From NCBI GenBank assembly GCA_905214795.1, contig CAJMNM010000001.1:248001-312000 (forward strand): a DNA stretch of 64,000 nucleotides, given 5' to 3'. Positions 44,676-54,960 of this stretch are shown here, piece by piece. The stretch's first letter is position 1; each line of letters starts with the position of its first letter. The DNA comes from an uncultured bacterium (GTDB taxonomy: Bacteria > Bacteroidota > Bacteroidia > Bacteroidales > Bacteroidaceae). Below the pieces are notes generated by a model. That model had not been told where the DNA came from. It saw nothing but the letters and a program-made list of their open reading frames with translations, and did not search any database. The position numbers were made by a program, and so were the translations under genes.

Positions 44676-47300
44676 TTATTCCAAGTCTAAAGCATCACAT
44701 CCTCGAATATCCTGAGTAGGATCATAAATAAGGGTATACATACCAGCCTTAATATACGGACATACATCAGAAACATTGATGATTATATTAGGATTATCAC
44801 TGATATCAAGCGTATATATTAAATATGAAATTGTCTCTGTATCAGGAACCTTTCCGATATTATTTCCACCTAAGAAGAGTGCACGTAAACCAATGTGCTC
44901 AGCTATACTTGCAGGCCATTCCTTATACACTCTATTACCTTTGTCATCACGCTGATTACGCAAAGCCAACACTGTAAGATATGAAATATTTGCTGCTCCC
45001 CATGGGAAACCTGTCAACTGATTTCCACTCAAATCCAATCCATAAAGATATGGCAAGGTGTGGCCATCAAATGCATCCGGCAGCTTAGACAAACGATTAT
45101 AAGTCAAGTCGAGTGTTGTCAGCAAATAAGTATTTTTACCGGTCAAATCAGAACTATTAAAAGTGCTTATCTGATTTGCGCTCAAATTAAGCACGTTAAG
45201 CGGTGAACCAGTACTAAATAACACAGCCGGGAATTTTTTCAGTTGATTACCAGCCAAAGAAATATTTGCGGTATTAACACCTGAGAATCCTACCAAACCT
45301 TCGTCTTTAATCTGATTATATGAGAAGTCAACAGAACCGATAATATAAGGAGACGTCACGTCAAAAATATCCGGAAGATAAGACAGTTTGTTATGTGAGA
45401 ATGTCAAAGACTCAACATCCTCCATACCACAGAACTTACCACTCTCATCAACATCTATCGTTGCAATCTCATTATAGTCGAAAGTTCCCTGTACCAAATT
45501 GACATTCTTTCCGAAAGCAGGCAGTTTCTTAAGTTTGTTGCTGACAAGGTCTATCTTACCCAACTTTTTGAAATTCTTTACTTCTGCAGGCAGTTCCTCC
45601 ATATTGTTATAGCCTAGATAGAGAATCTGAATTTTCTCCTTAGACGGACCAGTTGCCAAAGCTTTCAATCCTGCAGTAAAATCTGCTCCCTTGATTTGTT
45701 TATTCATTGCCATATTAACCTGTATAAGTTCTTTCATCTCGGCAATGACCATTGGGAACTTATCCAAATTCGGACAATTGTATATCTCTAAGTCTGTACA
45801 AGCGTCCAACCCCGCCATACCCGGACCTTCTTCTGAAGCCTCAGGCAGTTTCTTAATTGGAGAATTAGCAATGTACAAGACTTCCAATTTCTTTAATTTA
45901 CCAATAGCAGCACTAATTCCTGAGATCTGATTGGTCAATTCTCCCCACATCACATCTTTCGTCTGAATACCTTTTTTCTGTATCTCAGGATTATATGTAC
46001 CCTTTATCTTCATAGCCAACTGCAAGGGTTCTGAAAGATCAGCACGAATATCATGGCTTGCCACGTTATCCATATAATCATCACGTATAGCCTTCAAAGC
46101 AGAAGGTGTTAACTGACCTTTAAGACTTGTCAGAGGATTTTTATTTTCGTATGTCAGTAAGTCGTTATGTGTACCTAAGGCCAAAGTCTGCAATTCAGTA
46201 AGCTGACCAATGGCAGCCGGAACTTCACCTATAGCACCAAAATCACCTATTGAAAGAGATGTGACACGGCCTTTATCGTTAAGAACAACACCCGGCTGAT
46301 CGCCCCACATATCAACATCTTTATCGTCAAAGCTCCAGTTTGTACCTTTGGGATAATTTTGTCCATTGTATGACCATTGCTCACCATGCATCTTATCCCA
46401 GATTTCTTTCAAAGCCACATAATCCTTTATATTATCTGCAGTTTCAAGTATAGTCACCGGTACATCTGCATCTGTTTCTGTATTATCTTCGACTGTAAAA
46501 TCAGCCTGTTTGAGCACTTCGTCATTATAATACTGCAAAATTGTGTTATTCTTATAAGCGGTATATGACAAAATCTCATAATTTCCAGCTTCCATAATAA
46601 CCAACGAATCTATCTTACCATAAGAAGTACGATAGCCATTACCGTTACCAGCAAAATCTTCAGTATATTCTACTTCCAGGCCATTAATTGATAATTGCTT
46701 TCTTGTATCCTTATTTCTTACCACAAGATTAATCTCGTCAATACTGCTAAAAGGATAAGCTTCTCCGTCCTCTACAGATTTCTTTATAATATTCTTGACA
46801 AGGCGGAATTTAACCGTACCACGTGCTATTGCATCCACTAACAGATCTTGAGTAATCAAGCCGCCCGTAGAGATTGTAAACTTTGTATCCTGTGTCGGTT
46901 GACCAACATAAATCTGATTTTCAGGTTTATCATATAGATAATATCCCTTTACTGTATATTCGCCCGGAGTAAGTTCGAGCTTACTACTTCTTAGCCCATA
47001 AGCTGAATTCTCTTCATTATAGGCATTCAAATCAAGTGTCTGTGAAAATTGCAGATTATCTTGATTGTTTAATATAACTTTAATCTTTGTCGCCTCGTTC
47101 AAGTAATCCAGTTGATTGCCGCCCGCACGTGTAGCCATACGCTTGTCATACGATGCGCTTTTGTAAAGCTTGAACTGGACATAACCGTTCTGCGGATTAG
47201 ATAAGATATCATCATCAGAGCAGTTTGCGGTTATCGCCATAAGTCCTAAAAACAGAAGACAAATCTGCAGCAGTTTGAATGTTTTAATTTTAAAGTTCAT
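44676..47300 (-). CDS. DUF4458/LRR surface lipoprotein
   Basis: An 874-residue lipoprotein (signal ending AITANCSDDD). The first 280 residues contain two beta-rich units of DUF4458 type (LELTPGEYTVKGYYLYDKPE; similar around residue 240). A long leucine-rich-repeat region follows (LNLSANQISTFNSSDLTG, TLDLTYNRLSKLPDAFDG, LYGLDLSGNQLTGFPWG). Such LRR proteins are exposed on the cell surface and bind polypeptides in known cases. It is encoded between the BACON/LRR gene and a BACON-like gene; the gap upstream carries a GC-rich hairpin. Confidence 0.85.
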   Translation of the reverse strand: MNFKIKTFKLLQICLLFLGLMAITANCSDDDILSNPQNGYVQFKLYKSASYDKRMATRAGGNQLDYLNEATKIKVILNNQDNLQFSQTLDLNAYNEENSAYGLRSSKLELTPGEYTVKGYYLYDKPENQIYVGQPTQDTKFTISTGGLITQDLLVDAIARGTVKFRLVKNIIKKSVEDGEAYPFSSIDEINLVVRNKDTRKQLSINGLEVEYTEDFAGNGNGYRTSYGKIDSLVIMEAGNYEILSYTAYKNNTILQYYNDEVLKQADFTVEDNTETDADVPVTILETADNIKDYVALKEIWDKMHGEQWSYNGQNYPKGTNWSFDDKDVDMWGDQPGVVLNDKGRVTSLSIGDFGAIGEVPAAIGQLTELQTLALGTHNDLLTYENKNPLTSLKGQLTPSALKAIRDDYMDNVASHDIRADLSEPLQLAMKIKGTYNPEIQKKGIQTKDVMWGELTNQISGISAAIGKLKKLEVLYIANSPIKKLPEASEEGPGMAGLDACTDLEIYNCPNLDKFPMVIAEMKELIQVNMAMNKQIKGADFTAGLKALATGPSKEKIQILYLGYNNMEELPAEVKNFKKLGKIDLVSNKLKKLPAFGKNVNLVQGTFDYNEIATIDVDESGKFCGMEDVESLTFSHNKLSYLPDIFDVTSPYIIGSVDFSYNQIKDEGLVGFSGVNTANISLAGNQLKKFPAVLFSTGSPLNVLNLSANQISTFNSSDLTGKNTYLLTTLDLTYNRLSKLPDAFDGHTLPYLYGLDLSGNQLTGFPWGAANISYLTVLALRNQRDDKGNRVYKEWPASIAEHIGLRALFLGGNNIGKVPDTETISYLIYTLDISDNPNIIINVSDVCPYIKAGMYTLIYDPTQDIRGCDALDLE

Positions 47301-47382
47301 AATTCTGAATACATGTTATTTTATTCTTTTTACGGCCAGTCTCACACTGGTTCCTGTAATCACAAGAAAGCTTGAATGAGGG

Positions 47383-47407
47383 AACCGGCGCGCATAAGGC
47401 GCCGGTT
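47383..47407. other. Intra-operon hairpin before the DUF4458/LRR gene
   Basis: AACCGGCGC (47383-47391) and GCGCCGGTT (47399-47407) are perfect arms with a 7-base loop in the 118-bp gap. No T run follows on the minus strand; a stability or attenuation element is likely. Confidence 0.5.
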
Positions 47408-47418
47408 TTCTATTTGAT

Positions 47419-48957
47419 TTATTGTACGTTAATAATCAATGCTTTCTTGTTCAATGTGTCTGTTCCTCTGAAGGCCAAAATCATAGACTGATCGGCTGTT
47501 AAACTCAAGGTAAAACCAGACTCATCTGTAGTCATTCCTAATTCCCAAGTATCTTTGTTTAATTCTCCTCCTTCAAAAGTCATTCCCGGAACATTAGCGA
47601 AATCACTTCCATCCCATACATCAGCAGTCAACATAGGATTAATAGTCAATCTTGAACCTGCAGTAACATTTACAATATAGACCTGACTTTCATCCACAGA
47701 GAAGTTACCTACAATTGATTCCATCAGTCCAGTGCCACCATCACCTTGTTCACAAGTCATAGGCTGCCATCCTTGATAAAGCACCTCAAAACCGGCTGCG
47801 GCTGTTCCTGCAGCTTCCTGTTTGCAAGCCAAAACTGCATATTTCTCATAATTGGTATTTAAGTCTGAACCATCATCGGTCAAAATAATTCCATCGAAAC
47901 TACCGCCATTACCCTGAGCCTGTTGATAAGCCTCGTCATAAACTGTTTTGGGCATTGCCAATATATAAGCAGTTCTTTCTGAACCGGAATTTTCTTTAAA
48001 GAAATCAATAGTCACATTTCCCTGGCCATCATCTGACAAAGAAACAAAAGAACCGTAATCGTCTTCAATCACATTCATCCAGTTAGCATTCTGCTCAACT
48101 CTCAAGACCTTATATTGATTATCCTTTGCCAAGACCTTGAAGTTCAGAGGGAATGATGTAGCACCTACGCCTCCATCGACCATAGAACCTTCTTTCCAAT
48201 AAGATTGACCATCACCGGCTACTGTCCACCAGAATGCACTTCCATCAATTCCATCTGATACAACTACACCGTCAGGCAAACCATTGAATGAAACCGGAAC
48301 CTTAACATAAGTATCAGTATTCTGCATATAGAATTTCAGAGTATCATTCAAAGCATTGGCCCAATAGCTCTTAACAACTTCCAAAGTCATCTGAACTTCA
48401 GTATTTGCATTACTTCTGATGGGCAAACCTTCTACAACTTCCAACCATTCCGGAGATTCTTTAAGTTCCCAGTTAAAGTTTCCTTTGAATGTAAACATGG
48501 CTTTCGCACCGTTGTTTGTATACTCAATCGCGACCGGATGCTCATCATCATATGCTACCCCATCCTGATCTACGATACTTAAAGCCTGTCCCATACGAAT
48601 CACACGTAAAACGACCTTTGTCTCACCAGACATGGTTAATTTTACGTCAGCTGTATCTGATGCGGTTCCCTGCAACTCATCTGTAATATTCACAGTTACA
48701 TTCTGCTCGCCGGCTTCACCAGACATTGTAGTCATGTTGTTTGAGAACTTACACCACAACTGGTTTGATTCTAACACCCATGCAGATGAAGCGTTAAAAG
48801 TCAAGTTCGTTTCACTACCTGCCTGAAGTGCTTCAACCTTCTGCTCCGGAAACGGAGTTTGCATACCGCCATCACTCTCGTTTTCATCACATGCGACAAC
48901 GCTGACCATCGTCAAAGCAACAAATAGTGCTTTCTTCATAAAACTAAATGTTTTCAT
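47419..48957 (-). CDS. BACON-like/beta-sandwich lipoprotein
   Basis: A 512-residue lipoprotein; the signal is MKKALFVALTMVSVVAC with an optional six-residue extension, so ATG 48939 is also possible. Repeated beta units of BACON style are seen (NLTFNASSAWVLESNQLWCK; FNWELKESPEWLEVVEGLPI; NQYKVLRVEQNANWMNVIED). Similar proteins sit in this position in Bacteroidetes SusCD loci; I think DUF5003-like but cannot confirm. Likely a surface substrate-binding component. Confidence 0.75.
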   Translation of the reverse strand: MKTFSFMKKALFVALTMVSVVACDENESDGGMQTPFPEQKVEALQAGSETNLTFNASSAWVLESNQLWCKFSNNMTTMSGEAGEQNVTVNITDELQGTASDTADVKLTMSGETKVVLRVIRMGQALSIVDQDGVAYDDEHPVAIEYTNNGAKAMFTFKGNFNWELKESPEWLEVVEGLPIRSNANTEVQMTLEVVKSYWANALNDTLKFYMQNTDTYVKVPVSFNGLPDGVVVSDGIDGSAFWWTVAGDGQSYWKEGSMVDGGVGATSFPLNFKVLAKDNQYKVLRVEQNANWMNVIEDDYGSFVSLSDDGQGNVTIDFFKENSGSERTAYILAMPKTVYDEAYQQAQGNGGSFDGIILTDDGSDLNTNYEKYAVLACKQEAAGTAAAGFEVLYQGWQPMTCEQGDGGTGLMESIVGNFSVDESQVYIVNVTAGSRLTINPMLTADVWDGSDFANVPGMTFEGGELNKDTWELGMTTDESGFTLSLTADQSMILAFRGTDTLNKKALIINVQ

Positions 48958-49011
48958 ACTCTCTTTTATTTTTAAAGGTTAAACATAATTTATACCTTAA
49001 TTATGAGAATT

Positions 49012-49914
49012 TTAATATCCTTGTTTCTTTAAATATTCATATTCCTCATCAGAAATCCATTCTACCACATTTGCATAAGTACCTACCGTACCTATATCTT
49101 GCACATAGAATGTCATATATTGCAGGAAGAAGCCTTGACATACATTATAATATGAGATAGTACTTGTTGGCTGCATAACCCGTAACTTGTTGTCTCCCCA
49201 CATAGCACCTTGGAAAGCATCGGAAGCCTTACCTACAACCTGAGGTTCCATCTCCAGAATCGGCTCCAACGGTTTCTTCGTATTAAAGCTTACCTTTATA
49301 TCATAACCGTCGAACAAGAAATCTTTTAAGATAATTCCATTCTCATTCTCTGGGTCACGCACGGTTTCCAACAACCGGATTTCTGTATCGCTCATATAAT
49401 CCGCAAAGAACGTAGAAGTCAGGACTGCATGTCCTACAAAGTCATCGATATTGAAAGGACAAACTTTCACCAATACTACTTTAGTCTCATCACCATAAAG
49501 ATTCCATATCTTATCTTTTTGTGCGATGAGTTTCAAAGTAACTCCGATTGAATCGGTATCGTCAAATTTATCGAAATGCCCACGAATTTTAACAGCTCCT
49601 GCTCTTTCACCAGCCTTAATTGTCACTGTATTAGAGGCTAAATCATAATGCAGTCCTTCTATCGCATTACTTTCCTTATCTATAATTTCTACAGCATAAG
49701 TACGGTCATAATCACACGTAGTTGTTGCAACCACCGGTATGTCATGATAGGTATTAGGATCTTGTATCGCTATTGATTGTAAAGTATCAGAAAACATCAC
49801 ATAATCCGGTCCGTCATAAGTAATGGTATCTGAGTCGCACCCAACAATAGCAAAAGCACTCAGTCCGGCCATAAAACCGGTCAGAACCTTTTTTGAAATT
49901 TTATGCAGTTTCAT
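49012..49914 (-). CDS. DUF4843 lipoprotein
   Basis: A 300-residue lipoprotein (signal ending AFAIVGCDSDTI). The start of the mature part, ITYDGPDYVMFSDTLQSIA, and the block EGLHYDLASNTVTIKAGERA match DUF4843, a family found next to SusD genes. It is 22 bases after the SusD-like gene. Probably a surface-exposed accessory of the SusCD complex. Confidence 0.85.
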   Translation of the reverse strand: MKLHKISKKVLTGFMAGLSAFAIVGCDSDTITYDGPDYVMFSDTLQSIAIQDPNTYHDIPVVATTTCDYDRTYAVEIIDKESNAIEGLHYDLASNTVTIKAGERAGAVKIRGHFDKFDDTDSIGVTLKLIAQKDKIWNLYGDETKVVLVKVCPFNIDDFVGHAVLTSTFFADYMSDTEIRLLETVRDPENENGIILKDFLFDGYDIKVSFNTKKPLEPILEMEPQVVGKASDAFQGAMWGDNKLRVMQPTSTISYYNVCQGFFLQYMTFYVQDIGTVGTYANVVEWISDEEYEYLKKQGY

Positions 49915-49936
49915 TGTTATATAGACTTATAAATCA

Positions 49937-51460
49937 TTATTTGTTACTATCATTCGGTTCGATATCCGCATCAGGCAAATCTATCTCATGCTGAGGAATA
50001 GGCCAAACAAACAACGGATTGTCAGCAGTAATTTTCAAGCTACTTCCGTCTGCAATACTTTGTGTCTGCGGCTTACGCTCAAATCCACGTCCCCATCGTT
50101 TAAGGTCATTCAAACGGAAACCTTCCATAAACAATTCACGTACACGCTCATCGCTAATCTCGTCAAGCCAGTTATCTTGTGAAAGCATTGCTGATCCGTA
50201 GCTTGAATAACGTGCCTTACGCAAAGTTGTCAAATCGTCAGCAGCCTTATTATAATTGTTCAAACGACAATATGCCTCAGCACGGATAAGATATTGCTCA
50301 GAAAGGCGGAACACCTTCGGCATACTGACATGCAGAATATTATAATTCTGAATAAAGTCCTGATTTCCGTTATACTTAATTAACAAAGGCCAAGTCAAAC
50401 CGTGACTAAAACCTGTTGTTGCAGTTCCGAAGAAACTATTGTATCGCAAGTCATTGGCATTATATAACGCTAAGGCATCTGTTCCCGGTACATAATCCGG
50501 TCGGTAAGATACGAAGTCATAGTTCAAGAAGACCTGTCCTAATTTACCACCATATGATGTCGGAGTGAAACCAACCTTCCAGATAATTTCTGTAGACTGA
50601 TCATACTGCCACATGTAATCATAATAAGAATAATTGCCAGTATAAATGGTATTAGCGTCAGACAATACGAACTGCTTGCTGTCAATTACTTCAGATGCCA
50701 TATCTACAGCACCCTGCCAGTTCTCCATATAGAGGTATACTCTCGCACGAAGAGCAAGAACAGTATAATAAGAGAAATAAACATTATTATAATAAACCTC
50801 TGTATCCAATTCGTCATCGTCCGGTTTCAAATAAGCCTCAGCCTTATCAAGGTCGTCCAAGACAAATTTATATGAAGCTTCAAGGGAAGAACGATACAAC
50901 CGTCCAGGATTAGAATAACTGCTGACCAGTACCACTCCCAGTTCATTTGCAGCCGTTTCAGGATGATATGCCTTACAGAAACATTTAATCAGTTCGGCAT
51001 AAGCAAGCGCACGCGCGAAATGAACTTCACCTTTATATTCTTGCAACAAATCGTAAGCCTCATCATCTGTCAACGTATTTTCCCATTTGGCTACCTGCTC
51101 AAAAAAGAAGTTACAGTCACCAATAACCTTATATAAAGCACCATACACTTTTTCTATATCCTCATCTGTAGGCAGGATATTCCATCTCCAGATGTTTCCA
51201 TAAACATTGGTATTACCATTAATCGCATAGACCAAATCGGACTGGATATCCGGAAGCAACGTCAAGTTGCCACTATAAAGATAGGCGCTCTTGTAGTCAG
51301 CATAAATACCGATTACCGCCTGATTAGCTTCTTCAACATTTCTGATGGCCTGATCTGCCGGTACCGCGTCCGTCGGAACTTTGTCAAGACATGAAGTCGC
51401 AGTTACAGCCAGCGCCATGGCTATGAAGCAAACTTTAATAGACCCTATAATTGTTCTCAT
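49937..51460 (-). CDS. SusD/RagB-like outer-membrane lipoprotein
   Basis: A 507-residue lipoprotein (signal ending AVTATSCLDK). It shows the SusD TPR-like helical features: EVHFARALAYAELIKCFCKA, YLIRAEAYCRLNNYNKAADDL, and the C-terminal FMEGFRLNDLKRWGRG followed by PLFVWPIPQHEIDLP. SusD-like proteins form the lid over a SusC transporter and bind the substrate. Its start is three bases after the susC-like stop, the usual coupled arrangement. Confidence 0.95.
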   Translation of the reverse strand: MRTIIGSIKVCFIAMALAVTATSCLDKVPTDAVPADQAIRNVEEANQAVIGIYADYKSAYLYSGNLTLLPDIQSDLVYAINGNTNVYGNIWRWNILPTDEDIEKVYGALYKVIGDCNFFFEQVAKWENTLTDDEAYDLLQEYKGEVHFARALAYAELIKCFCKAYHPETAANELGVVLVSSYSNPGRLYRSSLEASYKFVLDDLDKAEAYLKPDDDELDTEVYYNNVYFSYYTVLALRARVYLYMENWQGAVDMASEVIDSKQFVLSDANTIYTGNYSYYDYMWQYDQSTEIIWKVGFTPTSYGGKLGQVFLNYDFVSYRPDYVPGTDALALYNANDLRYNSFFGTATTGFSHGLTWPLLIKYNGNQDFIQNYNILHVSMPKVFRLSEQYLIRAEAYCRLNNYNKAADDLTTLRKARYSSYGSAMLSQDNWLDEISDERVRELFMEGFRLNDLKRWGRGFERKPQTQSIADGSSLKITADNPLFVWPIPQHEIDLPDADIEPNDSNK

Positions 51461-51463
51461 TGT

Positions 51464-54397
51464 TTAAAAATTAAGTTCTACACCGAATGTGAATTGTCTT
51501 GTTGAAGGGTATTGTGCACGATATATGTTTGCACTCACTTCAGGATCCAAACCGCTGAACGGTGTAAATGTCAACAGATTCTGTCCTTGAGCAAATATTC
51601 TCACATTTTCAAGTATCCGGGTGCGTTCCATCCATTTTTTAGGAAGTGAATATGCAACCATCAAATTCTTAAGTCTTAAGAATGAGGCATTCTCCAGATA
51701 ATGGGTATCAAACTGTGGTGTAACGCCATATCTAGGAATATCAGTTACATCACCCGGTTTTTTCCAACGATTGTAAAGCAAACGTTTTGACTGGTTATAA
51801 GCCGTATACAATCCGTTACTCTCTGTCATAATACGGTCATTATTGTAAATCCAGCGATCTGCCATCCAACTGAAGTGAACTGCAACAGAAAGTCCCTTCC
51901 AGCTTACCGATGTTCCAAAACCGCCCTGCCATGGTGCAATATAGCTTTTACCTTCGATAAACACACGGTCATCTTCACTAAACACATTGGTTATCTCGCC
52001 ATCCTTGGTATACCACAAAGCATCACCATTTGCCGGATTAACACCTGCATAACGAACCATATAGAAACCGGTAACCGGTTTACCTACAGCATACATTGTA
52101 ACATTGTTGTCCACATATTCTTCAATACCATTATAAAGTTCTGTCAACTTATTCATGTTATATGAAGCATTAGCGTAGACATTCCATACAAGATTTTTAT
52201 TACGGATAACATCCACATCTGCAGAAAGTTCCACACCTCGGTTCACCATCGCACCGACATTATCCCAACGTGCACCATAACCACCGTCAGCATAACTTAC
52301 AGGCACGCTCATCAACATGTTTGTTGTTTTCTTATTATAAAATTCTGCCGTAAAATTAATACGATCCAAGAAGCCTAAACGCAAGCCTACATTGGTAGTC
52401 CACAGTTTCTCCCATGTCAAGTCTTCATTTCCTCTTGAGGATGGCACAAGACCTGTCGTTCCCATATAATTTACATTACCGCTAACCAACGCCATATGTG
52501 TATAGTTAGATATGGAAGAGTTACCGGAAGTACCCGTACTGAAGGTCAACTGAGCATTAGACAACCAATCCAAATCCTCCATAAAAGCCTCGTGACGGAT
52601 ATCCCACATTGTACCAATAGACCAGAATGTTGCCCAACGATTATCCTTACCGAAACGAGATGACGCATCACCACGAAGGGAGAAATCCGCATAATAACGT
52701 GCATCATAATTATACTCGCCTCGTCCGAAGAATGACAGGAAGCCATATTCCGATGTCGCATCGCTCCATGAGCTTGCATATGAACCGGATGTCAGATTTG
52801 TCAACGCATCGTTTGTCTGTCCGTCAGTCTGTACCGTGAAAGATTCATCATGATAATTAACGCCTTCCTGACCAACCAACAAGTTTATACGATGGCGTCC
52901 GTCTATATCAAAATTATAGTTTACTGTATTGGTTACCGTCAATGTCAGATCATCAGAAGAAGCACGACCAGCAGCTCCGGAACCGTTATTCAGACTATAA
53001 CTTGGGAATGACTGCATGAAGGAAGTGGCATGTGCATAATCCACACCGAACTGAGAACGGATAGTCAACCCCTTCATAGGAGTCAGTTCAGCAAATACTG
53101 ATGATATTAACTTATAAGACTTATGCTGTACCGGATTCTGGTCCATCCACTCAATAGGGTTAATACCACTTCCGGTCCATGTACCATCATTGGTGGAAGC
53201 CAAAGAGCCATCCTTATTATATGGATTCCAATATGGCATCATAAACATAGCGGCTGAGATAGGAGCATAAATGGCATAATTACCATCGACAGCCTGCTCA
53301 ATCTCTTCATAAGCCATAAGTGTATTAGTACCCAGCTTAAGCCAGTCTTTAGCCTTATGTTCTACATTGGTTCTGATATTGTAACGGCTGAAGGTTGAAC
53401 CTTGAGCAATACCGTCTTGATCAAAGAAACCACCAGACACATAATAATTAGTCTTATCAGTAGCTCCACTGACATTCAGCTCATAACTCTGAAGCGGAGC
53501 ATTATTATTGTAAACCTCATCAAGCCAGTTCACATCTGTATTGCGAATCGTATTATAATAATCATCACCCAGGTCTTGTCCGACCTCTTTCTCAAAAGCA
53601 ATACGTTCTGCAGTATTCATCAAATCCCAGTTATCACCAGCCAATTGAGAGAAACCCCACTGTGCAGTGAAACCGATTTTAGCTTCACCGGCCTGTTTTC
53701 CGCGTTTGGTAGTAATCACAACTACACCGTTAGCAGCACGCGCACCATAGATGGATGTAGCGGAAGCATCCTTTAACACACTTACCGACTCAATATCGTT
53801 CGGACTGATAGCATTAAATGTAGAAGCCTCTACCGGCACACCGTCAAGAATAAACAACGGTGTTGTTCCGGAATTAATTGAGTTAGTTCCTCGAATTTGG
53901 AATGAAGAAGCACGGCTCGGCTCTCCAGATGCCGACACAACAGACAAACCTGTTGCTTTACCTTGCAAAGCCTGATCAAAACTTGCTGCCGGTACATTTT
54001 CAAGTTCTTTTCCACCAACAGAAGCTACAGAACCGGCAATCGTACCTTTTTTACGAGTACCATAAGCAATAACCACGACCTCGTCAATCTGCTTATTCAG
54101 ATCTTCCAGTTCGATGGTCAAAGCCGGAGTAGATGGTGTAACTGTCACTTCTTTGGTTTTCATTCCCACGTAAGTGAATACTAATACGGTTTTCTGTCCT
54201 TTTAGTTCTATGTTGAATTTACCATCAAGATTGGTTATCACACCTTGTGACGTACCTTTCTCTCTGACCGTAACGCCCATCAACGGCTCTTTATCGACAG
54301 CTGAAATCACTTCACCTGTAACACGAAATGCCTGAGCCCAAGACGAACCTACTCCACATATAACCAAAAAAATTAACAAAAGATAGATTCTTTTCAT
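51464..54397 (-). CDS. SusC/RagA-like TonB-dependent transporter
   Basis: A 977-residue outer-membrane transporter. After the signal peptide (LLLIFLVICGVGSSWAQAF) there is a carboxypeptidase-regulatory-like domain (residues about 22-100, GEVISAVDKEPLMGVTVREK), a TonB-box region (IDEVVVIAYGTRKKGTIAGS), the plug (NVPAASFDQALQGKATGLSV, FILDGVPVEASTFNAIS) and a beta barrel ending RQFTFGVELNF with a terminal Phe. It leads the nine-gene operon. No ECF sigma/anti-sigma or hybrid two-component gene adjoins, so regulation is not evident. Confidence 0.96.
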   Translation of the reverse strand: MKRIYLLLIFLVICGVGSSWAQAFRVTGEVISAVDKEPLMGVTVREKGTSQGVITNLDGKFNIELKGQKTVLVFTYVGMKTKEVTVTPSTPALTIELEDLNKQIDEVVVIAYGTRKKGTIAGSVASVGGKELENVPAASFDQALQGKATGLSVVSASGEPSRASSFQIRGTNSINSGTTPLFILDGVPVEASTFNAISPNDIESVSVLKDASATSIYGARAANGVVVITTKRGKQAGEAKIGFTAQWGFSQLAGDNWDLMNTAERIAFEKEVGQDLGDDYYNTIRNTDVNWLDEVYNNNAPLQSYELNVSGATDKTNYYVSGGFFDQDGIAQGSTFSRYNIRTNVEHKAKDWLKLGTNTLMAYEEIEQAVDGNYAIYAPISAAMFMMPYWNPYNKDGSLASTNDGTWTGSGINPIEWMDQNPVQHKSYKLISSVFAELTPMKGLTIRSQFGVDYAHATSFMQSFPSYSLNNGSGAAGRASSDDLTLTVTNTVNYNFDIDGRHRINLLVGQEGVNYHDESFTVQTDGQTNDALTNLTSGSYASSWSDATSEYGFLSFFGRGEYNYDARYYADFSLRGDASSRFGKDNRWATFWSIGTMWDIRHEAFMEDLDWLSNAQLTFSTGTSGNSSISNYTHMALVSGNVNYMGTTGLVPSSRGNEDLTWEKLWTTNVGLRLGFLDRINFTAEFYNKKTTNMLMSVPVSYADGGYGARWDNVGAMVNRGVELSADVDVIRNKNLVWNVYANASYNMNKLTELYNGIEEYVDNNVTMYAVGKPVTGFYMVRYAGVNPANGDALWYTKDGEITNVFSEDDRVFIEGKSYIAPWQGGFGTSVSWKGLSVAVHFSWMADRWIYNNDRIMTESNGLYTAYNQSKRLLYNRWKKPGDVTDIPRYGVTPQFDTHYLENASFLRLKNLMVAYSLPKKWMERTRILENVRIFAQGQNLLTFTPFSGLDPEVSANIYRAQYPSTRQFTFGVELNF

Positions 54398-54927
54398 TTC
54401 TTCAGGAGTGTAAAATAGAAAATTGAATGATATATTTGGTGATAATTGGCCGCAAAGTTAGCACTTTTTATTTAAAATTAGTACAAATAGAGGCAAAAAG
54501 TTTTAAAAAGGCAGTTTTTTAACTTTTAACACTTAGCAGCAATTACAGTTTGATTTCGCATTTCTATACCTCAAAAGCGTAAAATTATAACATAAATATA
54601 ACCTAAGAATTACTTACTATATTCTATTAAACCACGCACTAACTACTAAATATTAAGCAACTTAACGCAAACAATAAGAATTATACGATTTAACAAGAAG
54701 CATTTTTATGTAAAAAAAACATCTATACTTAAAAAAACAATACAGATAATATCTTTTTTATCACATTATTGCCTACATACTATCTTTTTAAAATAGAATC
54801 TTAATTTTTATAACACTTTTCATCATTCACGCTTATACTTCCAAGCTGAAAGTTTAACTTACATTTTATTTAGATATAAGCAATCATGATTTTCTCTTTT
54901 TTTTATACAATACATCAATTTTAGCTG
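54398..54927. other. AT-rich intergenic region between divergent operons
   Basis: About 530 bp, very AT-rich, without a gene. It holds the susC promoter at 54453. I see no inverted repeat or operator of note. Confidence 0.6.
54453..54460 (-). promoter_or_regulatory. Promoter -7 box of the Sus-like operon
   Basis: Plus-strand CAAAGTTA reads TAACTTTG on the minus strand, 56 bases before the susC-like start. Confidence 0.55.
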
Positions 54928-54935
54928 TACCTTTG
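54928..54935 (+). promoter_or_regulatory. Promoter -7 box of the GNAT-nitrilase gene
   Basis: TACCTTTG matches TAnnTTTG, 26 bases before the ATG. Confidence 0.55.
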
Positions 54936-54960
54936 TATCCGATAAACTAATCACCGACTT

